Translations under genes and position numbers: made by a program
Notes under the pieces: generated by a model
Seen by the model: only the letters and a program-made list of their open reading frames with translations
What the model was told of the DNA's origin: nothing
Databases searched by the model: none
Shown: positions 1-6,463 of the stretch, in pieces
Layout of the letters: every line of letters starts with the position of its first letter
How positions within the stretch are numbered: position 1 is the stretch's first letter
Assembly: GCA_002391465.1 (NCBI GenBank)
Contig: DGFC01000138.1
Location: 1-8,954, forward strand
Length of the DNA stretch: 8,954 nucleotides
Reading direction: 5' to 3'
Source: Firmicutes bacterium UBA3910
Lineage (GTDB): Bacteria; Bacillota; Limnochordia; Darwinibacteriales; Darwinibacteriaceae

Positions 1-801
1 TACCTGGAGCAGGGGGGCATTGAGTACGCCCGCGAACTCTTGGAGAAGGCTCTAGGACCGGATAAGGCTCAAGATATTATCAACCGCCTCACAGCTTCCC
101 TCCAGGTCCGGCCCTTCGATTTTGCCCGCAAAGCAGATCCAAGTCAGCTCTTAAACTTTATCCAAAATGAACATCCCCAGACCATTGCCCTAATATTAGC
201 TTACCTCCATCCGGAGCAGGCAGGTATGATCCTGTCCTCTCTCCCGCCCGATCTGCAGATTGATGTGGCCAAACGTCTGGCTACACTCGATCGAACCACA
301 CCCGAGGTACTGCGGGAGATTGAGGGTGCACTGGAAGAAAGGCTCTCAGCCTTTGTGGTGGATGACTACACTTCTGCCGGCGGTATCGATGCAGTTGTGG
401 ATGTACTGGGCATGGTGGATCGCAGTACTGAAAAGACGATCATCGATTCCTTAGAGGAGCAGGAGCCCGAACTGGCGGAAGAGATTCGCAAGCGGATGTT
501 TGTCTTTGAAGACATCATCACCCTGGACGATCGCTCTATCCAGAAAGTACTGCGTGAGGTTGATTCAAAGGATCTCGCCCTGGCCCTCAAAACCGCCAGC
601 GAGGAGGGTGCCTCCCGCATTTACCGCAACATGTCAAAACGGGCTGCGGAAATGCTCAAGGAGGACATTGATTATCTCGGGCCGGTCCGGCTGCGCGATG
701 TGGAAGAGACGCAACAGAAGATCGTGGCCGTTATTCGCAGACTGGAGGATACGGGTGAAATCATTATCTCCCGGGGAGGGGAGGATGAGGTAATTGTCTA
801 G
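1..801 (+). CDS. fliG: Flagellar motor switch protein FliG (5'-truncated by window edge)
   Basis: FliG forms the rotor ring at the top of the C-ring. It anchors to FliF, contacts FliM, and receives torque from the MotA stator. The frame is open from base 1, so the gene begins upstream; 266 residues are visible against about 335 in the family, so roughly 70 N-terminal residues are missing. An internal TTG at 40 is not the true start. Numbering from the window edge, the FliM-binding EHPQ motif of the middle domain is at residues 57-60. The flexible Gly-Gly linker is near 126-128, the MFVF motif at 166-169, and the charged torque-helix region (DDRSIQKVLREVDSKD) at about 176-191. The conserved end reads GEIIISRGGEDEVIV. 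The last 8 bases overlap fliH, suggesting translational coupling. No damage is seen. Identification is firm from family-wide motifs. Confidence 0.97.
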   Translation, partial: YLEQGGIEYARELLEKALGPDKAQDIINRLTASLQVRPFDFARKADPSQLLNFIQNEHPQTIALILAYLHPEQAGMILSSLPPDLQIDVAKRLATLDRTTPEVLREIEGALEERLSAFVVDDYTSAGGIDAVVDVLGMVDRSTEKTIIDSLEEQEPELAEEIRKRMFVFEDIITLDDRSIQKVLREVDSKDLALALKTASEEGASRIYRNMSKRAAEMLKEDIDYLGPVRLRDVEETQQKIVAVIRRLEDTGEIIISRGGEDEVIV

Positions 802-1543
802 GATCATCAAAGCTGCTGAGCTTAAGGTTTTGATTCCCAATGACGAGCAGACCGTTATTCGCTCAGCTGAACCCATTGAGCGGGATGGGGTTGCGCCTGC
901 TCAAGGCACCATTTTGGAGAGTTCCAATTTGCTCCAAGGTGCACAGGAAAAGGCCGCGGCCATCATTGCTGAAGCGGAAAAAAAGGCACAGGCAATTTTA
1001 TCTGCGGCTGAGATAGAAGGGGAAGAACTGCGCCTTCAGGCCCAACAGGAAGGCTTTGCTCAGGGCAGGGAGGCTGGGTTTCAGGCTGGAAAGGAAGAAG
1101 CTCTAACTCAGGGAGCTTCTTTTCTTGACATTCTAGAGCGGACAGTGGAAGAGTCTGCCCGGGTCCGGGCCGAGTCGTTGGCTGCCCTGGAAGATGACTT
1201 TTTAAAGTTAAGCCTGCTCCTTGCCGATAAAATAGTAAGGAAAGTGGTGGAAGAGGACATATCCTGGCTGGAACCTATTATCCGTGAGGCCCTCACAGCC
1301 CTGGGTCAGGTCGACGATATTCTAGTTCGACTCCATCCCAATGACTACGCTGTGATCAGTGGAAATCCGGATTTAATGACGATAGCAACACGTACCCGGA
1401 TCCGCTTTGACAGCGACGTTACTATCGCCCAGGGTGGCTGTTTAATCGAGTCAGAAAACGGCCTGATCGATGCCCGACTAGAAAAACGACTGGGCAAGAT
1501 CGGAAAACAACTCTTGGAAGTGCTGTATGATGAGAACGCTTGA
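794..1543 (+). CDS. fliH: Flagellar assembly protein FliH (export ATPase regulator)
   Basis: FliH is the peripheral-stalk-like partner that binds and restrains the FliI ATPase and tethers it to the C-ring and export gate. The 249-residue protein starts at TTG 794 (MSRIIKAAE). A purine-rich stretch at 773-790, with GGAGG at 780-784 about 9 nt upstream, supports this start, as does the FliH-like 'SRIIK' opening. An Ala/Glu-rich helical region runs over about residues 45-85. It is followed by the FliH hallmark GxxxG series, with Gly at 87, 91, 95 and 99 (EGFAQGREAGFQAG). The C-terminal half (about 120-249) matches the FliH/HrpE/V-ATPase E-subunit fold by pattern, including ADKIVRKVVEED and GGCLIES. 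The start overlaps fliG by 8 nt and the end overlaps fliI by 17 nt, so all three are probably translationally coupled. A sigma-28-like motif lies within the gene at 1203-1230. Confidence 0.95.
   Translation: MSRIIKAAELKVLIPNDEQTVIRSAEPIERDGVAPAQGTILESSNLLQGAQEKAAAIIAEAEKKAQAILSAAEIEGEELRLQAQQEGFAQGREAGFQAGKEEALTQGASFLDILERTVEESARVRAESLAALEDDFLKLSLLLADKIVRKVVEEDISWLEPIIREALTALGQVDDILVRLHPNDYAVISGNPDLMTIATRTRIRFDSDVTIAQGGCLIESENGLIDARLEKRLGKIGKQLLEVLYDENA
1203..1230 (+). promoter_or_regulatory. Candidate intragenic sigma-28/sigma-D type promoter motif within fliH
   Basis: TAAAGTTA (1203-1210) is followed after 12 nt by GCCGATAA (1223-1230). The enterobacterial sigma-28 consensus is TAAAGTTT-N11-GCCGATAA, and the Bacillus sigma-D form is TAAA-N15-GCCGATAT. 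Fifteen of sixteen consensus positions match, but the spacer is one base too long. The motif lies in coding DNA (FLKLSLLLADKIV of FliH) and points toward fliI and the genes downstream. This is a pattern match only; activity is unproven. Confidence 0.35.
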
Positions 1544-2864
1544 GTCACTTTCACCTAGGGTAAAGCATTATCTGCAGTATCTTGAGGGGCTTGATGATAC
1601 TATCCACAGTGGGCGCGTGGTGCAGATTGTAGGCTTGACAATCGAATCGATTGGTCCCACCACAAACATAGGGGATATCTGCCTGATCCAGCCTAGGACG
1701 GGCGGAGCTGTTCCCGCAGAAGTTGTGGGCTTTCGCGATCAACGTGTCTTGCTCATGCCCTTGGCCGACTTAGCAGGTATTGGACCGGGCAGCCTGGTGA
1801 CAGCCACCGGTTCTCCGCTAGTCATTCCCGTTGGCCAGAACCTGCTGGGCAGGATCTTAGACGGCCTAGGTCAGCCCATTGATGGCCGGGGTTATATTTC
1901 AGCTGATCGCTATCAATCCATCCTAGGCGAAGTGCCGATGCCCCTGGACAGACAGCGGATCACCAAACCCTTAACGGTTGGTGTTAGAGCTATTGATGGT
2001 CTTTTGTCCGTGGGCAGAGGCCAGCGTATTGGCGTTTTCGCCGGCAGCGGTGTGGGTAAGAGTACCTTGTTGGGTATGATGGCCCGCAACACCGAGGCTG
2101 ATGTAAACGTAATTGCCCTAGTGGGTGAGCGGGGCAGGGAGGTTCGGGAGTTTTTAGAGAGGGACTTAGGCCCGGAGGGGTTGGAAAGGTCGGTAGTGGT
2201 GGTTGCCACTTCGGATCAACCCGCTTTGGTGCGTATAAAAGCAGCCATGGTAGCCACTACCATTGCCGAGTTCTTCCGTGACCAAGGACGAGATGTCTTG
2301 TTTGTAATGGACTCCGTTACCCGCCTGGCCATTGCCCAGCGGGAAGTGGGCCTAGCTGTTGGGGAACCACCTGCTACCAGAGGTTATACCCCATCGGTGT
2401 TTGCCATGCTCCCCCGTCTGCTCGAAAGGACCGGACCGGGGAGAAAGGGGACTATCACTGCCTTTTACACGGTACTGGTAGAAGGGGATGATATGAACGA
2501 GCCTATCACCGACACGGTACGGGGAATCCTTGATGGCCATATCGTGCTGGATAGGGCGATAGCGGAAAAGAACCATTATCCGGCTATTGACGTTTTAGCC
2601 AGTGTCAGCCGATTAATGGTTGAAGTCACCGACAAAGAACATCAGAACTACGCAGGCCGTTTACGAGCCTCTCTGGCTGTATACCGTGATGCGGAGGATC
2701 TGATCAACATAGGGGCCTATCAGGCCGGATCTAATACTGACATTGATTTAGCAGTGGAACTGCAGCCCAAAATCACTGCCTTTCTGCAGCAGGGCATTTA
2801 CGAGACGTCCAGTTGGGAAGAGACGCTGGAGCAATTGGCCCAGATCTTCCGATCTGAGGATTAG
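1527..2864 (+). CDS. fliI: Flagellum-specific ATPase FliI (type III export)
   Basis: FliI is the cytoplasmic hexameric ATPase of the flagellar type III export apparatus, related to the F1 beta subunit. It hydrolyses ATP to help load substrates such as FliK, FlgD and FlgE, all encoded just downstream. The 445-residue length is typical. Visible motifs are the Walker A GSGVGKST (residues 173-180), GERGREV (200-206) carrying the expected catalytic Glu201, and Walker B DVLFVMD (256-262). The family signature ATRGYTPSVFAMLPRLLERTG spans about 283-303, and YPAIDVLASVSR lies at 351-362. Two adjacent ATGs (1527 and 1530) could serve as the start; GGAAG at 1516-1520 fits 1527 slightly better. The start overlaps the fliH end by 17 nt, consistent with coupled synthesis of the FliH-FliI complex. 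fliJ follows after 11 nt. Confidence 0.97.
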   Translation: MMRTLESLSPRVKHYLQYLEGLDDTIHSGRVVQIVGLTIESIGPTTNIGDICLIQPRTGGAVPAEVVGFRDQRVLLMPLADLAGIGPGSLVTATGSPLVIPVGQNLLGRILDGLGQPIDGRGYISADRYQSILGEVPMPLDRQRITKPLTVGVRAIDGLLSVGRGQRIGVFAGSGVGKSTLLGMMARNTEADVNVIALVGERGREVREFLERDLGPEGLERSVVVVATSDQPALVRIKAAMVATTIAEFFRDQGRDVLFVMDSVTRLAIAQREVGLAVGEPPATRGYTPSVFAMLPRLLERTGPGRKGTITAFYTVLVEGDDMNEPITDTVRGILDGHIVLDRAIAEKNHYPAIDVLASVSRLMVEVTDKEHQNYAGRLRASLAVYRDAEDLINIGAYQAGSNTDIDLAVELQPKITAFLQQGIYETSSWEETLEQLAQIFRSED

Positions 2865-2875
2865 GGGCGGATGCT

Positions 2876-3298
2876 ATGGCGAGTTTTAAATTCCGACTGG
2901 AAAGGGTATTGAAGCTGAGACGCACCCTGGAAAAGCAGGCTAAACAGTTTTGGGGTGCCCAGCTTGCATTATTACACGAAAGCGAACAGGTTCTGGCCCA
3001 ACTACAGGAGATGAAGGCGGACGTGGTTGAGTTCGGCCAAAGGCAGAACGACGTTGGGCTCCGCCAGGCCATGTACAGCTACCTTGCCGCCTTGAACAAC
3101 AGAATAGATAGGCAAATCGAGGTTGTGAAAGAGCAGGAAAAGCGCACGGAAGAGGCGCGCCAGGCCTGGCTCAAGGCTAGGCAGGAAACGAAAAAGATAG
3201 ACATTCTGCGTGATAGGGCGTATGCTCGGTTTATCGAGGAAGAGCAGCGCAAGGAGCAGAAGGAACTTGATGATATGCGGTCATATGTGCAGGAATAG
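2876..3298 (+). CDS. fliJ: Flagellar export protein FliJ
   Basis: FliJ is a small coiled-coil protein that sits in the centre of the FliI hexamer, like the gamma subunit of F1, and links the ATPase to FlhA in the export gate. The 140-residue protein opens with the typical FKFRLERVLKLRRTLEKQA. It is almost wholly helical and charged, with two long heptad-like stretches (about 10-60 and 70-135) expected to form an antiparallel coiled coil. The C-terminal part, EEEQRKEQKELDDM, matches the family's conserved tail pattern. The ATG at 2876 has only a modest GGGGCGG ribosome site (2864-2870). The gene sits in its usual place after fliI and is followed by the motE-like gene after 12 nt. Sequence identity within FliJ is generally low, so the call rests on length, N-terminal motif and position. 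Confidence 0.92.
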   Translation: MASFKFRLERVLKLRRTLEKQAKQFWGAQLALLHESEQVLAQLQEMKADVVEFGQRQNDVGLRQAMYSYLAALNNRIDRQIEVVKEQEKRTEEARQAWLKARQETKKIDILRDRAYARFIEEEQRKEQKELDDMRSYVQE

Positions 3299-3310
3299 GG
3301 AGGAAAAACG

Positions 3311-3862
3311 GTGGGTAGATGGATTTTGGTAACGCTGCTGCTGACAGGGGCGCTCGTTGTCGCTTTTGTAATTCTTTCTGTTACAAATGTTATTGACGGA
3401 CCGGCTCTATTGTGGAAGTTCGGCCTGAGTATTTCCTGGCTGCAGCCCCATCTAGAAACCTATTCCCGCGGAATTCAAAGCGAAGAGTGGATGGCCGCAC
3501 GGGAAAGTGAATTGGAAGCTGAGCAGGGCAGGGTAGCAGATTTTGAAACAGAGCTGCTTGCCTTGGAAAAGGAATTGGAACAACGAAAACAAGCGCTGGA
3601 AAGGCGCGAGGCTGAGTTGGACAAGCGGGAAGCAGAGCTTGAGGCGGAACGAGCCCAGCGGAGAAACGTACAGACACTGGCTGAGCTGTACAGTGAGATG
3701 CCTCCCGCGGAAGCTGCTCCCATTCTGCAGAAACTTGATCAACCTCTGCTGCTGGAAATCCTGCTGGCAATGGACACGCAGGATGCGGCGAATGTTTTGC
3801 TTCAACTGCCAACTGATCTGGCTGCTGCTTTAAGTAAGAGTTTAGGAGCAGCCAGAGATTAG
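3311..3862 (+). CDS. MotE/YlxF-like membrane protein with coiled coil and MgtE_N-like C-terminus
   Basis: This 183-residue protein occupies the position of ylxF between fliJ and fliK in Bacillota flagellar operons and has the MotE-like architecture (COG3334 type). One N-terminal membrane helix is visible at about residues 4-24 (WILVTLLLTGALVVAFVILSV). A strongly charged coiled coil rich in Glu, Lys and Arg runs over about 57-118. The C-terminal domain, about 122-178, has the MgtE N-domain-like helical repeat (LAELYSEMPPAEAAPIL, then LLLAMDTQDAANVLLQL). The start is GTG 3311, with AGGGAGG just upstream (3297-3303). In rhizobia a MotE is a chaperone for the periplasmic motility protein MotC. 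Whether that role holds in Gram-positives is unknown, so I leave the symbol empty. Topology suggests a membrane-anchored accessory of the motor or export gate. Confidence 0.85.
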   Translation: MGRWILVTLLLTGALVVAFVILSVTNVIDGPALLWKFGLSISWLQPHLETYSRGIQSEEWMAARESELEAEQGRVADFETELLALEKELEQRKQALERREAELDKREAELEAERAQRRNVQTLAELYSEMPPAEAAPILQKLDQPLLLEILLAMDTQDAANVLLQLPTDLAAALSKSLGAARD

Positions 3863-3879
3863 TTAGGAAACCAATTGAG

Positions 3880-3888
3880 AGGAGGTGA
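3880..3888 (+). promoter_or_regulatory. Perfect Shine-Dalgarno for fliK, placed for an ATA codon
   Basis: AGGAGGTGA matches the anti-Shine-Dalgarno end of 16S rRNA over nine bases. The GTG usually called as fliK start (3885-3887) lies inside this site and so cannot use it at normal spacing. The in-frame codon at the right distance (8 nt after GGAGG) is ATA at 3894-3896. The flgD site (GGAGG 5550-5554, ATG 5562, 7 nt) shows the normal spacing in this operon. Confidence 0.75.
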
Positions 3889-5549
3889 AGGATATATTCC
3901 AACCGCTAATAGTCAATGCGGCACCCCAGGAACTGCCCGTGGAAAAGCAAAAGGCACCTAGCCCACGGACTGCAGAGAGCACGGCGGCCAACTTTGCCAG
4001 TCTCCTAACGCTTTTCCTGCGGGAAGAGCTGCCCGAAGCGGTAGATGAGTCGAATCACGATGATTCCGGCGAAGGTGAACCGGAACTGGGCCTGGGAGCA
4101 GCCCTGGTAGGCATACCTAAACAGATTCCATCCGCGCCGAGTCAGGCACAGACGGTAGAAGGCGCTAGGGCGCCGAAAATGCCTGTTATGAACAGTACAA
4201 TGGTGCAGTACATTCTGACTGCAGTAAACCCTGACGTTGATGGGGAAAAGCTGGAAGAGGCACTGCAGGGCATATCTAGCCAGGAGCTGGAAGCACTCCA
4301 TGAGCTAATTACCGGGGTGGAAACTCCACTGGACGCTGGGACTTTTGTCCAAACAGAATCCCTCCTACCAGGAGAAGGTGTGGTAAAGACAACCTCTGAA
4401 CCGGTTGCTGTGGATGTTGGCCTGAAAACTTCGCCCACATTGGTGGAAACGGGTGAGCCACAGCTTGAGACAAGGCAGGGTCCGTCAGCACCGGAAGGCC
4501 ATCCTACCCCTTGGGTCACGCCCATCGGGGAGAAACTGCCTTTGACGGGAGACGCAATAAGAACTCCCCTCAGGCAGGGGAGAGGTAAGCAGATTCAGCC
4601 CATGCCCCATATCCAGTTTTCACTGGAGGAGGTAGAAGGACAAGAGCCAACCCCAGTGGAAGTGGAACTGGCAGCTGACCAGCTAAAGACAGGGGAGGAC
4701 ATGTTCTCTCTGGCCAGGAACAGCCGGGACACCGAACTGTCGGGAGTGAAGGGTGGCTTTGTACAGGCCGCTGTTCTGAGACAGCCTGTGGTTGAAAAAC
4801 AGCTCACCCCAGATTTCGCACTTACACCTGCTGACGACGAACGGGCAGATGGGCTTACTGCATCAGAGTTTGAGCAGCCCAATTCCCCAAAGCGAACGGA
4901 AACCCGGTCCGATGTAGGTGAACTAGAACACCAAACCGAAACGGAGAGTATGGACGCCTGGTCCAAGGAGCGGGTTCAGCCCAGGAACTCTTCCCTTTCT
5001 GACGTTGATGAAGCGCCTGATGTGAGTCGCTCAATCGCCTTTGACCCAGTGGGTTCTAGCGAGCAGTCAGATGAGATGGAGCAGATATTCAGCTCTGGAA
5101 GAACCCAAGCCACGCAGGCCGTACTTGATCTGGAAAACGGGCGTACGTGGCTGCCGAGGATGGTTCAGCAGATCAGTACTCTGGTAGACGGGGAACGGAG
5201 TGAGGTGCGGATACAGCTCAAACCAGACCATTTGGGCGATTTAAGCATTAAGCTCTCGGTTGAGCGCGGTGTGATGGTGGCCGAATTCGTGGTTGAGAAC
5301 GAAACGGTGCGCGAAATCCTCAACAGCAACCTACCCCAGCTGCATACAGCTCTGCAGGAACAGGGTGCCAACGTGGCTGAAATGACGGTGAACATCGGTT
5401 TTGGGCAAGAACGACAGAGCCAGGACCTACCCCAACAATCGAGGCGGTATGCTGCCAAAGGGGCTCCAACCCCCGGCACTCCCCTTGAGGCTGGCCAGGC
5501 GAAGCGTCTGACAAGCAGCCCGTGGTATAGGGTGGACCTAAAGGCTTAG
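3885..5549 (+). CDS. fliK: Flagellar hook-length control protein FliK
   Basis: FliK is the exported molecular ruler that measures the growing hook and switches FlhB from hook to filament substrates. The protein is 554 residues from GTG 3885. About 400 N-terminal residues are low in complexity, acidic and rich in Pro, Glu and Thr, with no recognisable domain, as expected for the stretched ruler part. The C-terminal Flg_hook domain at about 430-505 is clear: LKPDHLGDLSIKLSVERG from 445, then NETVREILNSNLPQLHTALQEQG. A short Pro/Gln-rich tail follows. The protein has no cysteine, in keeping with export. An in-frame TGA at 3876-3878 limits the start. GTG 3885 overlaps the Shine-Dalgarno, while ATA 3894 is optimally spaced, so the true start is uncertain by three codons. 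flgD follows after 12 nt. Confidence 0.93.
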   Translation: MKDIFQPLIVNAAPQELPVEKQKAPSPRTAESTAANFASLLTLFLREELPEAVDESNHDDSGEGEPELGLGAALVGIPKQIPSAPSQAQTVEGARAPKMPVMNSTMVQYILTAVNPDVDGEKLEEALQGISSQELEALHELITGVETPLDAGTFVQTESLLPGEGVVKTTSEPVAVDVGLKTSPTLVETGEPQLETRQGPSAPEGHPTPWVTPIGEKLPLTGDAIRTPLRQGRGKQIQPMPHIQFSLEEVEGQEPTPVEVELAADQLKTGEDMFSLARNSRDTELSGVKGGFVQAAVLRQPVVEKQLTPDFALTPADDERADGLTASEFEQPNSPKRTETRSDVGELEHQTETESMDAWSKERVQPRNSSLSDVDEAPDVSRSIAFDPVGSSEQSDEMEQIFSSGRTQATQAVLDLENGRTWLPRMVQQISTLVDGERSEVRIQLKPDHLGDLSIKLSVERGVMVAEFVVENETVREILNSNLPQLHTALQEQGANVAEMTVNIGFGQERQSQDLPQQSRRYAAKGAPTPGTPLEAGQAKRLTSSPWYRVDLKA

Positions 5550-5561
5550 GGAGGTGAATGT

Positions 5562-5990
5562 ATGTATGTAAACAACGTGGGGACTGTGGAGCAGTTGCTC
5601 AGAGAACGGGATTCGGCAGGAACCCGTGACCCCAATGCGTTGGGCAAAGATGAGTTTCTCAAACTGCTCATTACCCAACTCCGGCATCAAGACCCTATCA
5701 ATCCTGTGGAAGACAAGGAGTTCATTGCCCAACTGGCCCAGTTCAGCAGCTTGGAGCAGATGCAGAATCTTAACGCCAATCTGCAGGACATGATGTTGGC
5801 GCAGCAAAAACTAACTGCGCTGGGACAGGCAACACAGATGATCGGACAGGAGGTTGAGCTTTTCACCAGGGAAGGGGAAAGCATTTTCGGTAGGGTGTCG
5901 GGCGTTCAGTTCAAATCAGGCTGGCCCACGCTGATCGTAGACGGTAAACTTTACGATCTGGATGAAGTGGTAGCCATCAGGGAGGGTTAA
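5562..5990 (+). CDS. flgD: Flagellar hook assembly (hook cap) protein FlgD
   Basis: FlgD is exported and forms the cap under which FlgE subunits fold during hook growth; it is lost when the hook is complete. The 142-residue protein is of the short form typical of Bacillota, about 140 residues, against more than 200 in enterobacteria. The conserved N-terminal block is unmistakable: LGKDEFLKLLITQLRHQDP at residues 27-45 and DKEFIAQLAQFSSLEQMQN at 51-69. The C-terminal part (about 90-142) is a small beta domain with VELFTREGESIFGRVSGV, and the extra Ig-like region of larger FlgDs is missing. The start at ATG 5562 has GGAGG at 5550-5554. ATGs at 5558 and 5566 are in other frames. No cysteine is present. 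The next gene starts 4 nt after the stop. Confidence 0.96.
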   Translation: MYVNNVGTVEQLLRERDSAGTRDPNALGKDEFLKLLITQLRHQDPINPVEDKEFIAQLAQFSSLEQMQNLNANLQDMMLAQQKLTALGQATQMIGQEVELFTREGESIFGRVSGVQFKSGWPTLIVDGKLYDLDEVVAIREG

Positions 5991-5994
5991 AGGC

Positions 5995-6384
5995 ATGAGT
6001 GGATCACAGTTTAGAATTCCAAATGACGCTTCTGTACGACCGATCCAGCCTAGGCAGACTCGTGCTGTACCAGGCAGGCGTGATGCCCATGTGCCCTTTG
6101 CACGAGTTCTGGACGAGAAGCTCCAACAGAGCAGCCTGAAATTCTCTGCCCATGCCGAGAGGCGTTTAAAGGCCAGGAACATCCAGTTCACGCCGGAGCA
6201 GCTCGAACTCTTGGAGAATGCTGTGGAAAAGGCAAGGGCCAAAGGGGGCAGAGAAACATTGATCCTACTGGATGATGTTGCTTTGGTCGTCAGTGTGGCC
6301 AACCGGACTGTGATTACGGCCATTGACGGAGATAGTCTCAAGGAAAACGTATTTACACAGATTGACAGTGCTGTTATTACCTAG
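5995..6384 (+). CDS. TIGR02530-type flagellar operon protein, function unknown
   Basis: This 129-residue protein matches, by its conserved core, the flagellar operon family TIGR02530, which is commonly found between flgD and flgE. After a variable basic N-terminus (1-45), the core shows LKFSAHAERRLKARNI (48-63), a helical stretch ENAVEKARAKGG (74-85), and VANRTVITAID (101-111). It ends in the family hallmark KENVFTQIDSAVI (116-128). There is no signal peptide, membrane helix or cysteine. GGAGGG at 5981-5986 lies 8 nt before ATG 5995, and the start is only 4 nt after flgD, so the two are co-expressed. The biochemical role is not known to me. Position suggests a hook-assembly helper, for example a chaperone or regulator of FlgD, FlgE or FliK; this is inference only. 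Confidence 0.88.
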   Translation: MSGSQFRIPNDASVRPIQPRQTRAVPGRRDAHVPFARVLDEKLQQSSLKFSAHAERRLKARNIQFTPEQLELLENAVEKARAKGGRETLILLDDVALVVSVANRTVITAIDGDSLKENVFTQIDSAVIT

Positions 6385-6392
6385 TAGGTAGA

Positions 6393-6417
6393 AGGGCCGG
6401 ACCTTTACGGAGGCCCT
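6393..6417 (+). other. Potential RNA hairpin 1 in flgE leader
   Basis: AGGGCC (6393-6398) pairs with GGCCCT (6412-6417), with a possible inner CC/GG pair (6402-6403 with 6409-6410) around the loop TTTAC. It lies just after the stop of the preceding gene. No T-run follows, so this is not a standard Rho-independent terminator. A role in mRNA processing or stability is possible. Confidence 0.4.
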
Positions 6418-6419
6418 CC

Positions 6420-6443
6420 ACCCACCGAACGAATGACGTGGGT
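6420..6443 (+). other. Potential RNA hairpin 2 in flgE leader, next to the RBS
   Basis: ACCCAC (6420-6425) can pair with GTGGGT (6438-6443) across a 12-nt loop. The stem ends about 3 nt before the strong flgE ribosome site AAAGGAGG (6447-6454). Proximity could affect ribosome loading, but six base pairs with a large loop could also be chance. Confidence 0.3.
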
Positions 6444-6463
6444 TACAAAGGAGGAATGGAAAT

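Noticed and set aside
40..42. TTG as fliG start.
   Set aside because: The frame is open to base 1 with recognisable FliG residues upstream (YLEQGGIEYARELL), so the real start lies outside the window.
1125..1153. TTGACA inside fliH as a sigma-A type -35 box.
   Set aside because: At 17-nt spacing the -10 hexamer is GAAGAG, far from consensus.
2845..2855. TCTTCCGATCT, identical to the 3' end of the Illumina TruSeq adapter.
   Set aside because: Only 11 bases match, the FliI reading frame runs through to a normal C-terminus, and fliJ follows as expected. It is a chance coding match, unlike the true adapter at 8930.
3390..3902. A 170-codon open frame on the minus strand opposite the MotE-like gene, with two further antisense frames there.
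   Set aside because: It has no family resemblance, lies wholly opposite well-supported genes, and mirrors the Glu/Lys/Ala-rich coiled-coil codons, which tend to leave antisense frames open.
6362..6390. Perfect TTGACA -35 box upstream of flgE, with a 17-nt spacer.
   Set aside because: The -10 region at 6385 (TAGGTA) is poor, and TTGACA is explained by the conserved IDSAV codons of the TIGR02530 protein.
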